Shown: piece after piece, positions 9,654 to 18,771 of the stretch | Position numbering within the stretch: position 1 is the first letter of the stretch | Layout of the letters: each line of letters starts with the position of its first letter | DNA from: an uncultured Oligoflexia bacterium | Lineage (GTDB): Bacteria; Bdellovibrionota; Bacteriovoracia; Bacteriovoracales; Bacteriovoracaceae | Direction: 5' to 3' | DNA: 64,000 nucleotides | NCBI GenBank assembly: GCA_913058265.1 | Contig: CAJXPQ010000001.1 | Coordinates: 1-64,000 of the forward strand | The notes under the pieces: model-generated | The model's input: only the letters and a program-made list of their open reading frames with translations | Database searches by the model: none | Told to the model about the DNA's origin: nothing | Translations under genes and position numbers: made by a program

Positions 9654-10096
9654 TCAACACGAAGCTTTTCTCGAGCTTCAAGACTGAGATTTAGCTCATC
9701 AATCTGTTTAGTTATATATGATCTCTCAGACGGCATCAATGGCAACCAAGGCTCACGATTGATCCAACCCCAACCCCATTTATATTTATTTTTAATAGGA
9801 GAATAGTGACCGGCCCTAATTGCTGTATACATAACTGTGGCGAGAAATGTACCTGCGACCTCGCCAACACAACTTTTAAGATTTTGATCCGCTTCAAGCT
9901 CATCATCCTTAGTTCCACCAAACCAATAACGAATATCGTGTAGATCACAGCAATGTCTCCAAAGATTTGGGTTGGCACTTGTCCCCTCAGAAAAGAGAGT
10001 ACAACCATCACCTTCAAAAGCATGCAGTTCAGCTGTATAATCAGCTTTTGCATGCCCTGAAATAAGAATGAGTAAAAAAGTGAGAACGCTTTTCAA
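9641..10096 (-). CDS. secreted phospholipase A2-like protein
   Basis: A 151-residue protein with a signal peptide (cleavage near AKA, residue ~18). The block from Cys31 to Cys76 carries a PLA2-type core: GDGCTLFSEG (calcium-loop-like), then CCDLHDIRYWFGGT with Cys49, Cys50 and the His53-Asp54 pair, then Asp70 and a cysteine. The CC..HD..YW pattern followed by a second Asp is what prokaryotic PLA2-like proteins show, so hydrolysis of phospholipid acyl chains outside the cytoplasm is plausible. It lies 11 bases from htpX in the same direction. Confidence 0.72.
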   Translation of the reverse strand: MKSVLTFLLILISGHAKADYTAELHAFEGDGCTLFSEGTSANPNLWRHCCDLHDIRYWFGGTKDDELEADQNLKSCVGEVAGTFLATVMYTAIRAGHYSPIKNKYKWGWGWINREPWLPLMPSERSYITKQIDELNLSLEAREKLRVDYGL

Positions 10097-10107
10097 TTAA
10101 TTATGCC

Positions 10108-11004
10108 TTATCTTGATTGCTCAAGCCTAGCAATCCTCAAAGAAAGCTTAGGGTGAGTCGACATAAGAGCTCTAATCCCCGTAGGTCTTGAAGAGATTTT
10201 AAATGCATTCATATTTTCATTTTTAGTATCAAAGACACCGTTACCTTCATATTGAGTTTCAAGGCGCTTAAGGGCAGCGATCATTTTATCACGACCAGCT
10301 AGCTTTGCTCCACCAGCATCTGCCTTATACTCTCGAATTCTTGAATAAGTAGCTAGAACCATTGCACCAACAATTCCAAAAATCACATCAAATACCATCG
10401 CCGTTAAATAATAAGACCAACCACCAACTGATGACTCATCGTCATCGGATCTCAAAGCATTCTGAATCGCAAAAGCGGCAATTCTAGCAAAGAACATAAC
10501 AAAGGCATTAATAACACCTTGAGCGAGTGCCATCGTTACCATGTCCCCATTGGCCACATGAGCGACCTCATGAGCAAGTACTCCTTCAACTTCATCATCA
10601 CTCATACTTCTTAGTAGACCTGTAGAGACAGCAACTAAAGAATTAGATTTTGAAGGACCTGTAGCAAATGCATTAACTTCAGGTGAATCATATATTCCAA
10701 CTTCTGGCATTTTTGTTAAGTTTGCCGACCTCGCAAGTCTGTGAACAGTATTCACCAAGCCTGCATATTGACCATGAGCTTCAACGATTTGAACACCCAT
10801 CATCTTCTTGGCCATCCACTTAGATAAAGAAAGTGATATAAAAGAACCTACCATACCCCAGACAAGGCAGAAGATCATTAAAGATTGATAGTTAATTCCA
10901 TTCTGAGTTAAATAAGGCTGAACATTGAAAATTGATAAAACAATATTTACCATTAGAATTACAGCGATATTCATCGCAAAAAATAGACCAAATCGTTTAA
11001 ACAT
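10108..11004 (-). CDS. htpX: HtpX membrane zinc metalloprotease
   Basis: M48-family protease that degrades misfolded inner-membrane proteins. At 298 residues it matches E. coli HtpX (293). Two N-terminal membrane segments (residues ~5-25 and ~40-60) precede the zinc motif HEVAHVANGDMVTM (HExxH at 145-149). Two further membrane segments follow (~155-220), then the third zinc ligand in SRIREYKADAGGAKLAG. The C-terminal STHPKLSLRIARL motif is also typical. An AGGAG-type site precedes ATG 11004. Expression is often stress-controlled in relatives; no operator was identified here. Confidence 0.93.
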   Translation of the reverse strand: MFKRFGLFFAMNIAVILMVNIVLSIFNVQPYLTQNGINYQSLMIFCLVWGMVGSFISLSLSKWMAKKMMGVQIVEAHGQYAGLVNTVHRLARSANLTKMPEVGIYDSPEVNAFATGPSKSNSLVAVSTGLLRSMSDDEVEGVLAHEVAHVANGDMVTMALAQGVINAFVMFFARIAAFAIQNALRSDDDESSVGGWSYYLTAMVFDVIFGIVGAMVLATYSRIREYKADAGGAKLAGRDKMIAALKRLETQYEGNGVFDTKNENMNAFKISSRPTGIRALMSTHPKLSLRIARLEQSR

Positions 11005-11142
11005 AAAGTGCTCCTTTAAATTAGCTACCTAACTAAGATAGTGTGTGTATTTTAAACGTCAAGCCTAGGATTTTAGATTGTAATTTGGCATAGAAAAATA
11101 TATTGTTTTTTCACTGTTTCACCTTTGAAAACGAGTAGACGC

Positions 11143-12348
11143 ATGGCACAATTAACATTAATGATCCTCTCTTCTCTACTAATATTTATGCAAAGTTCTC
11201 ACGCAGATACGATTAAAGTCCTTCACTACAATATCAAAGAACTTGACTCTCAAAAGTTAAATCAAAGCAATGAGCAAGTGAAGAATGTAAAATCCATTAC
11301 AGATAATTACGATTTCGATATTCTTTCTATAAATGAACTTCAGTACGATTTAACAGGTGTCCCTAATGACAGCTTTAAGACTGATGGAGAAAATCTAGAT
11401 AAATTGGCAAAACTCCTGGGCTTAAAGCCAAATGTTACGGTTTTTGGACCAGCAAATACTGGAATGAATGCGAGAATAGGTCCTAATGGCGAGTATTACA
11501 GAAATGCCAACTCAGCTGAGGCGAGAAGCCATGCCGACCAACTGAACTTTGGAACTATGCCAGGACAATACTCCACAGGGGCGATGCTAATAAACGGAAA
11601 ACTACTCTCTACAAAAATTATCTCTAAGCTTAAGTGGAAGGACTTTAATTCTTCAGCTGATTTTAGTGAATTTAAAACAGCAGATGGAAAATCAATACCT
11701 GAAGATATGCTTCTTTTTGATAAAAACTTTACCCATATGAAGATAGAATTTAAAGCAAAGGAAGTTCATGTCCTTCTACTTCACACTGTACCATCTTATT
11801 ATTTTGGCAATAAGTTCTCTATCAATGACTACCGCAATGCTGAACAGCTAAGGTTTATGGAATGGTACATGACAGGCTCAACAGACTTCAAGGTGCAACT
11901 TAAAAGCATAACCCCCATAAATGAAAAAAAATACATTATCGCTGTTGGCGATCTAAACGTTGCACCGACAGAATCTGGCGGCGAAGGATCTCTGGTCATA
12001 AATAACTTGATTAAAAAAGCTACCCCTTGGATCAAGAAGTCTGCCATGAATTTCACGAGTGAATCCAGTGGCTACCGAAAAGACCCAAATCGCTTTATGC
12101 TAGACTATATTTTCACAAGTAAGTTACTTAAGCCTGTTAAAGGAAAAATAATTCACCCCAATTTTGAATGGATCGATGCTGAATGCGCGGGAGAGGAAGA
12201 ATCAAAAAATCCCACCCCAAATATCTATGCAAAAATCCTCTTCAAGAAAGGAACCAAAGACTGTTATGCCTATACACGACATGATTATGTCACATTAAAA
12301 AAAGCGAGTGATCATTACCCAATTTATGGAGAATTTGAATTTTTATGA
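11143..12348 (+). CDS. secreted endonuclease/exonuclease/phosphatase (EEP) family protein
   Basis: DNase I-like fold protein with a signal peptide (MAQLTLMILSSLLIFMQSSHA). Catalytic motifs appear in order: LHYNIKEL (Asn), SINELQYD (Glu, metal), LLHTVPSY (His), AVGDLNVAP (Asp/Asn) and C-terminal ASDHYPIYGEF (Asp-His). I prefer ATG 11143 over the in-frame TTG at 11125 because a GAG lies at a workable distance and the signal peptide then has a normal n-region. It could be an exported nuclease or a phosphodiesterase. Its stop overlaps the next start as ATGA. Confidence 0.78.
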   Translation: MAQLTLMILSSLLIFMQSSHADTIKVLHYNIKELDSQKLNQSNEQVKNVKSITDNYDFDILSINELQYDLTGVPNDSFKTDGENLDKLAKLLGLKPNVTVFGPANTGMNARIGPNGEYYRNANSAEARSHADQLNFGTMPGQYSTGAMLINGKLLSTKIISKLKWKDFNSSADFSEFKTADGKSIPEDMLLFDKNFTHMKIEFKAKEVHVLLLHTVPSYYFGNKFSINDYRNAEQLRFMEWYMTGSTDFKVQLKSITPINEKKYIIAVGDLNVAPTESGGEGSLVINNLIKKATPWIKKSAMNFTSESSGYRKDPNRFMLDYIFTSKLLKPVKGKIIHPNFEWIDAECAGEEESKNPTPNIYAKILFKKGTKDCYAYTRHDYVTLKKASDHYPIYGEFEFL

Positions 12349-12944
12349 GATTTTTAACGTTAACATTAATATTTTTAACACTTACTTCCTGTGCATTAGC
12401 TCCTTTTGGTCCAACAACGACTGGGAGATCATATGGAAAAGGTAAGATGTTTGCGGCCGTTGGAAATTCGAATTCAACTTATCACCTAAAATTTGGACTG
12501 GGTGTAAGTGAGGATCTAGATTTTGGATATGTTATGGAGTTTGGTCCTATATCCACTTCTGCTATTTATCTCAAATATGCTGTTATCAATAATTCAGTAG
12601 GCCCAGCACTAGGCTTTGAATTTGGATTTGGCTCAACTGAAACCACAGAGATCATGTACCTAGGCTCAACTGGGTCTCTCGCCTTTACTGAACAACTAGA
12701 AATATTTACAAACCTAAGGGTTAACAAAGTCGTTACCGATGAAACCGATATAGAAAAAGACGAATTTAACGGGAACGTAAAAATACTTGCGTACGACCTC
12801 ACTTACTTCCAGTTTACATACGGATTAAATTTATTCTTTAGTGGGTCAGCAGGTATATCCATATACTCAACGTATTATAAGGGCAACGACTTAGAAACCC
12901 TAGAAGACAGCGTCTTTGGAACTTCATTATTATTTAAATTTTAA
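12345..12944 (+). CDS. lipoprotein with predicted beta-barrel-like mature part
   Basis: A 199-residue protein with a lipobox at LTLTSC (Cys16). The mature part alternates short strands rich in Gly, Tyr and Phe (KFGLGVSEDLDFGYVMEFG and similar) and ends in an aromatic residue (LLFKF), which is typical of outer-membrane barrels. Lipidation combined with a barrel-like sequence is unusual but seen in exported proteins of this type. Translation is coupled to the upstream EEP gene by an ATGA overlap, so they may act together at the outer membrane. No family name is recognised. Confidence 0.68.
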   Translation: MRFLTLTLIFLTLTSCALAPFGPTTTGRSYGKGKMFAAVGNSNSTYHLKFGLGVSEDLDFGYVMEFGPISTSAIYLKYAVINNSVGPALGFEFGFGSTETTEIMYLGSTGSLAFTEQLEIFTNLRVNKVVTDETDIEKDEFNGNVKILAYDLTYFQFTYGLNLFFSGSAGISIYSTYYKGNDLETLEDSVFGTSLLFKF

Positions 12945-12958
12945 AACATAGGATCAAA

Positions 12959-13831
12959 ATGAAAACATTACTTGCAACATTACTTCTTTTAACATTAAAC
13001 GTATTTGCTGGACCAGCACTTGAGACAAATACCTTTAAGGACATCGATAAGATGGCCAGTAAACTTGCCAAAAAGTACGGTGCTAAAAATGTATTAATTG
13101 TACTCGATATTGATAATACTGTTCTAAAAATGAAAAGTAATATTGGAAGTGACCAATGGTTCAATTGGCAATCAAAAAATTGTTTAGGAAAAAAATCTCC
13201 AGACTTTTGCGCAGCAAAAACATTTGACGGTCTACTTTACGCTCAAGGTGTACTTTTTGAAATTTTACCAATGATGCCAACAGAAGAAATAACTCCAAAA
13301 ATTGTTAATAAATTGCAAAAGAATTCTCATCCACTATTTCTTTTAACTTCTAGAGGTGCATCATACAGAGCAGGAACTCAAAGAGAATTAAAAAAGAATG
13401 GTTATAAAATTAAAAACTATATAGGGCCAAAGCATGGGTATCCTTCTACCTATAAGCCTTTTGATGTTAAAAATCCTAAAAAGTATAACCTAACAAAAGA
13501 AGATATTATTATTGCAAAACTTAAAAATGCCAGATCAATTAGTTATATGGATGGTGTAATGATGACTTCAGGGATGAATAAAGGAATCATGCTTAAAACA
13601 ATTCTTAACAAAACAGGAATTAACCCAAAAGCTATCATTTTTGTTGATGATCATCTTAAACATACAGTGAGAGTTCAAGCCATTATGGGAAATATGAAGG
13701 GCCTAGAGATGGTTACTTTCCGCTATGGGGCAGTAGATAAAGATGTTAAGGCCTTTAAAAAGTCAAACAAAGCTCTTGAAATCAAACAATACAAACTGCT
13801 AGATACAGCTATAAACTCAATGGTCAAGTAA
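12959..13831 (+). CDS. exported HAD-like phosphatase (DUF2608)
   Basis: A 290-residue protein with a signal peptide (MKTLLATLLLLTLNVFAG) and a haloacid-dehalogenase core of the DUF2608 type. Motif I is VLDIDNTVLKM (DxDxT, about residues 49-59), motif II is LLTSRGASY, and motif IV is IIFVDDHLKHT. The DxDxT motif suggests phosphomonoesterase activity in the periplasm. AGGA lies six bases before the ATG. The C-terminal region is lysine-rich. It follows the lipoprotein gene after 14 bases and is probably co-transcribed. Confidence 0.78.
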   Translation: MKTLLATLLLLTLNVFAGPALETNTFKDIDKMASKLAKKYGAKNVLIVLDIDNTVLKMKSNIGSDQWFNWQSKNCLGKKSPDFCAAKTFDGLLYAQGVLFEILPMMPTEEITPKIVNKLQKNSHPLFLLTSRGASYRAGTQRELKKNGYKIKNYIGPKHGYPSTYKPFDVKNPKKYNLTKEDIIIAKLKNARSISYMDGVMMTSGMNKGIMLKTILNKTGINPKAIIFVDDHLKHTVRVQAIMGNMKGLEMVTFRYGAVDKDVKAFKKSNKALEIKQYKLLDTAINSMVK

Positions 13832-13886
13832 AACACACCAGTTTAATCAAATTGCTACTGGGCCTAAATTCTATTAGGATTATATT

Positions 13887-14795
13887 ATGAATATAAGTAA
13901 ATTTGAAAATATTATTGAGCATTCAGACCAATTCTTAAAAGGAAAAAAAGAACAAGTTAAGCTTGTTCTTTGCAACCTTCTCAGTAGAGGACATACTCTC
14001 ATCGAAGATGCACCAGGTGTGGGTAAAACAACACTAGTAAAATACATTGGAAAATCAATAGGGCTAGAAGTCTCCCGTATCCAATTCACAAATGATCTAC
14101 TGCCAGCTGATATTCTCGGTACCTCTATCTTTCACAAAGAAACATCAAATTTTGAACTTCACAAAGGTCCATTGTTTGGAGAACTTATCCTCGCTGATGA
14201 ATTAAATCGTGCTCCGCCAAAGACACAGAGTGCACTTTTGCAGGCGATGGAGGAAAGACAGATTACAATTGATGGAACCACTTATGAACTTCCTAAGCAC
14301 TTCACTGTTATGGCCACTCAGAACCCCCAGATGCAGGTTGGCACATTTAACCTGCCTGAGTCACAGTTAGATCGGTTTTCCATGAAAATTAAAATGGGCC
14401 ATACAAACGAAGCTGTAACTATTGAGCTTTTGAAGGCAAGTACATTACAAGTTGATCTATCGAATATAGAAAGCATAATAAGCATTGATGAGTTACTAAA
14501 GTCACAAAAAGAATTAGACACTATTCATACTAGTGATGAAATATATCAGCTTATCTACAAATTACTTGAATCTACCCGTACCAACAAAGACTTAATTGCG
14601 CTTAGTAATAGATGTGGCATTGACCTAGTCAATGTATCAAAGGCCTGGGCATACCTAGCTGGCAGAGACTATGTGATACCAGATGACGTCCACCATATAT
14701 TTAAATACGTAGCAGGACATAGGTTAGTTCATCCGGAGAACTCTGATGTGGACTTTGAACATAAGATGGCGGCAAAAGTATTGGCCAATGCTTAG
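13887..14795 (+). CDS. MoxR-family AAA+ ATPase
   Basis: A 302-residue AAA+ chaperone-like ATPase. Walker A is EDAPGVGKTTL (~residues 40-50), Walker B is ELILADELNRAPPKTQSALLQAMEE (acidic pair near 109), sensor 1 is VMATQNP and the arginine region follows in LPESQLDRF. The C-terminal lid domain is present. MoxR ATPases usually sit with DUF58 and transglutaminase genes, as here, and are thought to help mature or activate partner complexes. The end overlaps the DUF58 gene. Confidence 0.92.
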   Translation: MNISKFENIIEHSDQFLKGKKEQVKLVLCNLLSRGHTLIEDAPGVGKTTLVKYIGKSIGLEVSRIQFTNDLLPADILGTSIFHKETSNFELHKGPLFGELILADELNRAPPKTQSALLQAMEERQITIDGTTYELPKHFTVMATQNPQMQVGTFNLPESQLDRFSMKIKMGHTNEAVTIELLKASTLQVDLSNIESIISIDELLKSQKELDTIHTSDEIYQLIYKLLESTRTNKDLIALSNRCGIDLVNVSKAWAYLAGRDYVIPDDVHHIFKYVAGHRLVHPENSDVDFEHKMAAKVLANA

Positions 14796-15690
14796 GCTTA
14801 ATTATTTTATAAAAAAATTCGAAAATGCCACTCAAAACAAAAAACAAGTCTATATCATCCCAACACGCGCAGGCTTCAAATACTTATTTATAAACTTCAC
14901 CGTGTTCTTAATGGCCATGAGTTACACCAATAACCTCTGCCTTCTCATATCATTTATAATGATCGCATACTTTATTCTTAAAATGCTTGATACTCATAAA
15001 ATAATTCAAGATATTAAACTCAACAGTATCGACGTACAAAGTGATTACATTGATAAAATTCACATTGATATTAAACTTGGAACTAAAACACATAAGAGTA
15101 TTGCAAAATATATAAACGTCGAATTACAAAGTGTAGATAGAAAGCTTGAAACAAAAGAATTAGTACAAACTAACTCCAAGTCTTTGTACATGAGTCTTAG
15201 AAATATAGTGAGAAATCGCTATTCTTTTAATAGAGTTAAGTTTTTCACAACAGGAAGCAGTGGCTTCTTCTATGTTTGGAGGTATTACAATCAAATAATT
15301 GATTTTCATGCATACCCAATAAAAACGTTTGCAAAAGATTTTACATCCAATAAGAATACCAATACCACATCAAATCAAGAGTCTGAATTTTCGGAACATG
15401 TCCCCTATCAAAAAGGAATGAACTCAAAGAGAATTGACTGGAAGATTTTTTCAAGAGTTGACCTGTTATACATAAAAAAACATATCGATTACAACACAGA
15501 TATTATTGAAATTAACTTTAATAAATTAGAAGGCGAAAAAGAATTACGATTTTCTTGCATGAGCTATTTAATTGCTAAATGCTTTAATGAGGGAAAGAGC
15601 TGGAGATTAGTTCTTCCAAGTACAGTGCTTGAATCAAACAAGGGACAAAATCATTTCCAGAAATCTATGGAGAAAATTAGTGAGGCATAG
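14746..15690 (+). CDS. DUF58-domain protein
   Basis: A protein of up to 314 residues with two membrane segments (around residues 40-80) and the DUF58 signature SEFSEHVPYQKGMNSKRIDWKIFSRVDLLYIKK (written here only as its key parts: Y..G...K.IDWK.FSR). DUF58 proteins partner with MoxR ATPases. Two starts are possible. ATG 14746 has GGAGAA five bases upstream but overlaps moxR by 50 bases. ATG 14788 gives an 8-base overlap but no good ribosome-binding site. I list the longer form because of the site. Confidence 0.82.
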   Translation: MWTLNIRWRQKYWPMLRLNYFIKKFENATQNKKQVYIIPTRAGFKYLFINFTVFLMAMSYTNNLCLLISFIMIAYFILKMLDTHKIIQDIKLNSIDVQSDYIDKIHIDIKLGTKTHKSIAKYINVELQSVDRKLETKELVQTNSKSLYMSLRNIVRNRYSFNRVKFFTTGSSGFFYVWRYYNQIIDFHAYPIKTFAKDFTSNKNTNTTSNQESEFSEHVPYQKGMNSKRIDWKIFSRVDLLYIKKHIDYNTDIIEINFNKLEGEKELRFSCMSYLIAKCFNEGKSWRLVLPSTVLESNKGQNHFQKSMEKISEA

Positions 15691-17545
15691 TACACCAAGA
15701 TATCTCACATTACTACCTGCTCTCTACTTGTCTTATGATTTTTTACCATTATGGTATATTGGATTAAATACATTAATTATCTGTTATATAAGTTATTTTA
15801 AGACACATAAGTTCTTTGCTTACCTAAACTTCTTTAGTGTTTTCTTTATATTTAATGAAGTCGGACGCAGAATCATTCCAGAAACGATGGTTCCTATTAT
15901 GTGCACATTTGTCTTATCTCAAATTATTATTAATAAATCAAAAACAAAAGAAGAGAATTACCTACTATTTCTTTGGTTCGGAGCATTTTCACTTTTTTCA
16001 TCCGGCTTTTACTATCTCACCTACTCAATAACATGTTTTCTACTACTTCTAATTGTTCAAGGTCAGGATGACCTAAATTTTAAGCGAGCCATGCAAGGAG
16101 TTCTTCAAAATTATAAACAGTTTTTAATAACAATTACACTTACGGTCTTTCTTTTTGTTTTTTTTCCAAGGTTTAATAATTTTCTACCAAGTGCAAATAA
16201 TCTGATTCAAGGGAAAATTGGGTATAGTAAGGAAGTGAATAACTCTACAACCAATAGTCTTCAGCTATCGTCACAACTTGCTTTTTATGCCGAACTCTCA
16301 GAAAGGATCTCCCAAGAGAAGCTCTATTGGCGTGGAAGAACGCTGGTCGCAACAGACGGGTATAATTGGCGAAAAGCAGAGCTGGCCCCTCAAAGAGTTT
16401 TAAAATCAAGATCAACAGGTGCTATAAAACAATTTCTTAAATACGAGCAGGACTTCAACAAGGATATAATACTTTTAAATCATGTCCAGAACATCCTACA
16501 GACAAACTTAAACACCTATCACATACCTATTAATAATGAATATCGTACTTACACTAAAATGAAAAAATCATTTGTTGAGGCATTCTCGAACTTAAATACA
16601 TTCCCAGAAATTAAGCTAAAAAATCAAAACATTAAACTACTAACACAATTACCTGAGTTCACCCCAAATGCTTTAAAAGAATTCATGCAAGATATCCCCA
16701 AGGATGACCCTGAAAGTATCATCTCTAAATTTAAAATGAAGATTTTACGTGACAAGTACTCCTATTCACTTTCCCCAGGCCCTATGCCAACTATGGCGAG
16801 CTTCCTTGAAAAAAAAATTGGGTTCTGCACCCACTTTGCATCTTTAATGGGGGTAGTATTGAGAGGCCATGGAATCCCAACAAGACTGGTAAATGGGTTT
16901 CAAGGTGGAAAGTATAATAATATTGGAAATTTTTATGAAATAAAATCAAATGATGCCCATACCTGGGTTGAATATCACCATAACAATAAATGGCATATGG
17001 TAGATCCAACAGGCTTTATTGCACCTGATCGAATCAATCTTGGGGGACAAGAATTTCTAAGCCCCTCCTTAATACCAAATGCTGCAGAAAATGATACCAA
17101 TTTTTTTAAATATTTATATAGAAGTAAACAGTACCTTGATATTTTAAACTACAGAGTCAGCTTGCTTCTAGATAACTACAATAAAGATGAACAGAAGAAA
17201 CTGTCGAAAGCCCTAAAGATTAACCTCAAAGCATTCTTCATTGCTGGAATTGCTTTAATCGTATTCTTCCTTTGGGCCTACTATTTTCTAACAGGTAAGA
17301 CGAGAAAGAAAAACATAAATAAAGTCGACAAGATACTAATAAAGCTTGGCAAGAAATTAAAAGTGAACTTGAGTGAAGTGAGAACGATAGCGGAAATAGT
17401 AACATTAACGAAAGTTCATGAATCACAAGAACTAACTAATTTCATAAGACTTTATCAAGAAATTAAATATGGCAAAAGTGAAAATTACACTGAGCTTCTA
17501 GAAATATTCAATTTAATAAAGGTTAAAAATGCAAAGAATATTTAA
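15680..17545 (+). CDS. membrane-anchored transglutaminase-like protein (TgpA type)
   Basis: Several membrane segments fill the first ~180 residues (DUF3488-like), then a periplasmic transglutaminase-like domain and one C-terminal membrane segment (AFFIAGIALIVFFLWAYYF). The catalytic triad is visible with this start: Cys383 (GFCTHFASL), His427 (NDAHTWVEY) and Asp442 (MVDPTGF). I choose GTG 15680 because GGAG at 15669-15672 lies seven bases upstream; the longer frame from 15629 would start far inside the DUF58 gene. It overlaps DUF58 by 11 bases and the Nramp-like gene by 17. This trio is a known module. Confidence 0.87.
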   Translation: MRHSTPRYLTLLPALYLSYDFLPLWYIGLNTLIICYISYFKTHKFFAYLNFFSVFFIFNEVGRRIIPETMVPIMCTFVLSQIIINKSKTKEENYLLFLWFGAFSLFSSGFYYLTYSITCFLLLLIVQGQDDLNFKRAMQGVLQNYKQFLITITLTVFLFVFFPRFNNFLPSANNLIQGKIGYSKEVNNSTTNSLQLSSQLAFYAELSERISQEKLYWRGRTLVATDGYNWRKAELAPQRVLKSRSTGAIKQFLKYEQDFNKDIILLNHVQNILQTNLNTYHIPINNEYRTYTKMKKSFVEAFSNLNTFPEIKLKNQNIKLLTQLPEFTPNALKEFMQDIPKDDPESIISKFKMKILRDKYSYSLSPGPMPTMASFLEKKIGFCTHFASLMGVVLRGHGIPTRLVNGFQGGKYNNIGNFYEIKSNDAHTWVEYHHNNKWHMVDPTGFIAPDRINLGGQEFLSPSLIPNAAENDTNFFKYLYRSKQYLDILNYRVSLLLDNYNKDEQKKLSKALKINLKAFFIAGIALIVFFLWAYYFLTGKTRKKNINKVDKILIKLGKKLKVNLSEVRTIAEIVTLTKVHESQELTNFIRLYQEIKYGKSENYTELLEIFNLIKVKNAKNI

Positions 17546-18758
17546 ACTTCTAGGTCCAGGTCTCTTATATGCAGCAGCGGCGATAGGTGTTAGCCACCTT
17601 GTTCAGTCCACAAGAGCTGGTGCAGACTTTGGTTTTCAACTCCTGTGGGTAGTCATCATTGCCAATATCCTTAAGTATCCTTTTTTTAAAATAGGTCCAA
17701 AATACACAGCTGTAACAGGTAAAAGTCTTTTGCATGGGTGGCAACAAAATGGACCTTATGCAATAAAGCTCTTTTTCATTTTAACCATTTTTACTATGTT
17801 TACAGTTCAAGCAGCAGTAACTCTAGTGACCGCTGGAATCTCACTACACTTATTTAATTTAGACTTTTCTGTTTCTATGATGAGTGCCTTCTTGTTACTT
17901 GTATCTGTCATTATTCTACTTATTGGTAAGTTTAATGTACTTGATAATCTTATAAAGATTGTCGTTATCATCCTAACCGTTGCAACCTTAATAGCTGTCG
18001 CACTTGCCCTGACAGAAAATAATTCTTATACCACACCAGCAGTTCCGTTTAATTTTGACAATAAAATACATATATTTTTCCTAATAGCTTTGATTGGATG
18101 GATGCCAGCACCTATGGATGTACCCATATGGCACAGTCTTTGGTCAGTAGCAAAAAATAATGAGAATGAGGGAAACAAGACGACTCTAAAAGATTCAATG
18201 CTCGACTTTAATATAGGTTATATTGGAACTGCAATTCTTGCATGCTGTTTCCTCACTTTAGGTGCACTTGTTATGTACAGATCGGGTCAAATTTTCTCAG
18301 GGTCAGCACTCACCTTTTCCACTCAACTTATAGGTATGTACACTTCGATACTTGGTGAATGGGCCTTTATATTTATTGCAGTGGCATCATTTGCAACAAT
18401 GTTTAGCACGACCCTGACTTGTCTTGACGCATTTCCAAGGATACTCAGTGAAGCATATAAGATAGAAAGAAAGACTGAAAGAAATACTTATACCCAATGG
18501 CTTCTTGTCACAGGGGCAGGTTCACTTTTAATTTTATTTTTATTTATTTCAGACATGAAGGTGATGGTAGATTTTACAACAACTCTATCATTTGTTGTAT
18601 CACCGATTTACGCCTATTTAACTTATAAGGCGATGAATTCAAAGTATATCTCAGAAGAGCACCATACTAAAGGTGTAGAAAAATACATTGCATTTGTTGG
18701 ACTCACATTTTTCACAATATTTACAATATATTTTATTTGGCTAAAATTCTTATCTTAA
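17529..18758 (+). CDS. Nramp-related transporter lacking canonical metal motifs
   Basis: A 409-residue integral membrane protein with about 11 segments and an N-terminus (LLGPGLLYAAAAI......TRAGADFGFQLLW) that aligns with Nramp Mn/Fe transporters. The two metal-binding signatures are changed: the TM1 DPGN position reads GVSH (residues 20-23) and the TM6 MPHN position reads MPAP (192-195). Transport of Mn or Fe by the classical site is therefore doubtful; another ion is possible. AAAGG precedes the ATG. The 17-base overlap places it in the transglutaminase operon. Confidence 0.8.
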   Translation: MQRIFKLLGPGLLYAAAAIGVSHLVQSTRAGADFGFQLLWVVIIANILKYPFFKIGPKYTAVTGKSLLHGWQQNGPYAIKLFFILTIFTMFTVQAAVTLVTAGISLHLFNLDFSVSMMSAFLLLVSVIILLIGKFNVLDNLIKIVVIILTVATLIAVALALTENNSYTTPAVPFNFDNKIHIFFLIALIGWMPAPMDVPIWHSLWSVAKNNENEGNKTTLKDSMLDFNIGYIGTAILACCFLTLGALVMYRSGQIFSGSALTFSTQLIGMYTSILGEWAFIFIAVASFATMFSTTLTCLDAFPRILSEAYKIERKTERNTYTQWLLVTGAGSLLILFLFISDMKVMVDFTTTLSFVVSPIYAYLTYKAMNSKYISEEHHTKGVEKYIAFVGLTFFTIFTIYFIWLKFLS

Positions 18759-18771
18759 GTTTTACTCTAAT

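Noticed and set aside
14746-14788. Firm choice of the DUF58 start
   Set aside because: The upstream ATG has the better ribosome-binding site, the downstream one the more usual overlap. Sequence alone does not decide.
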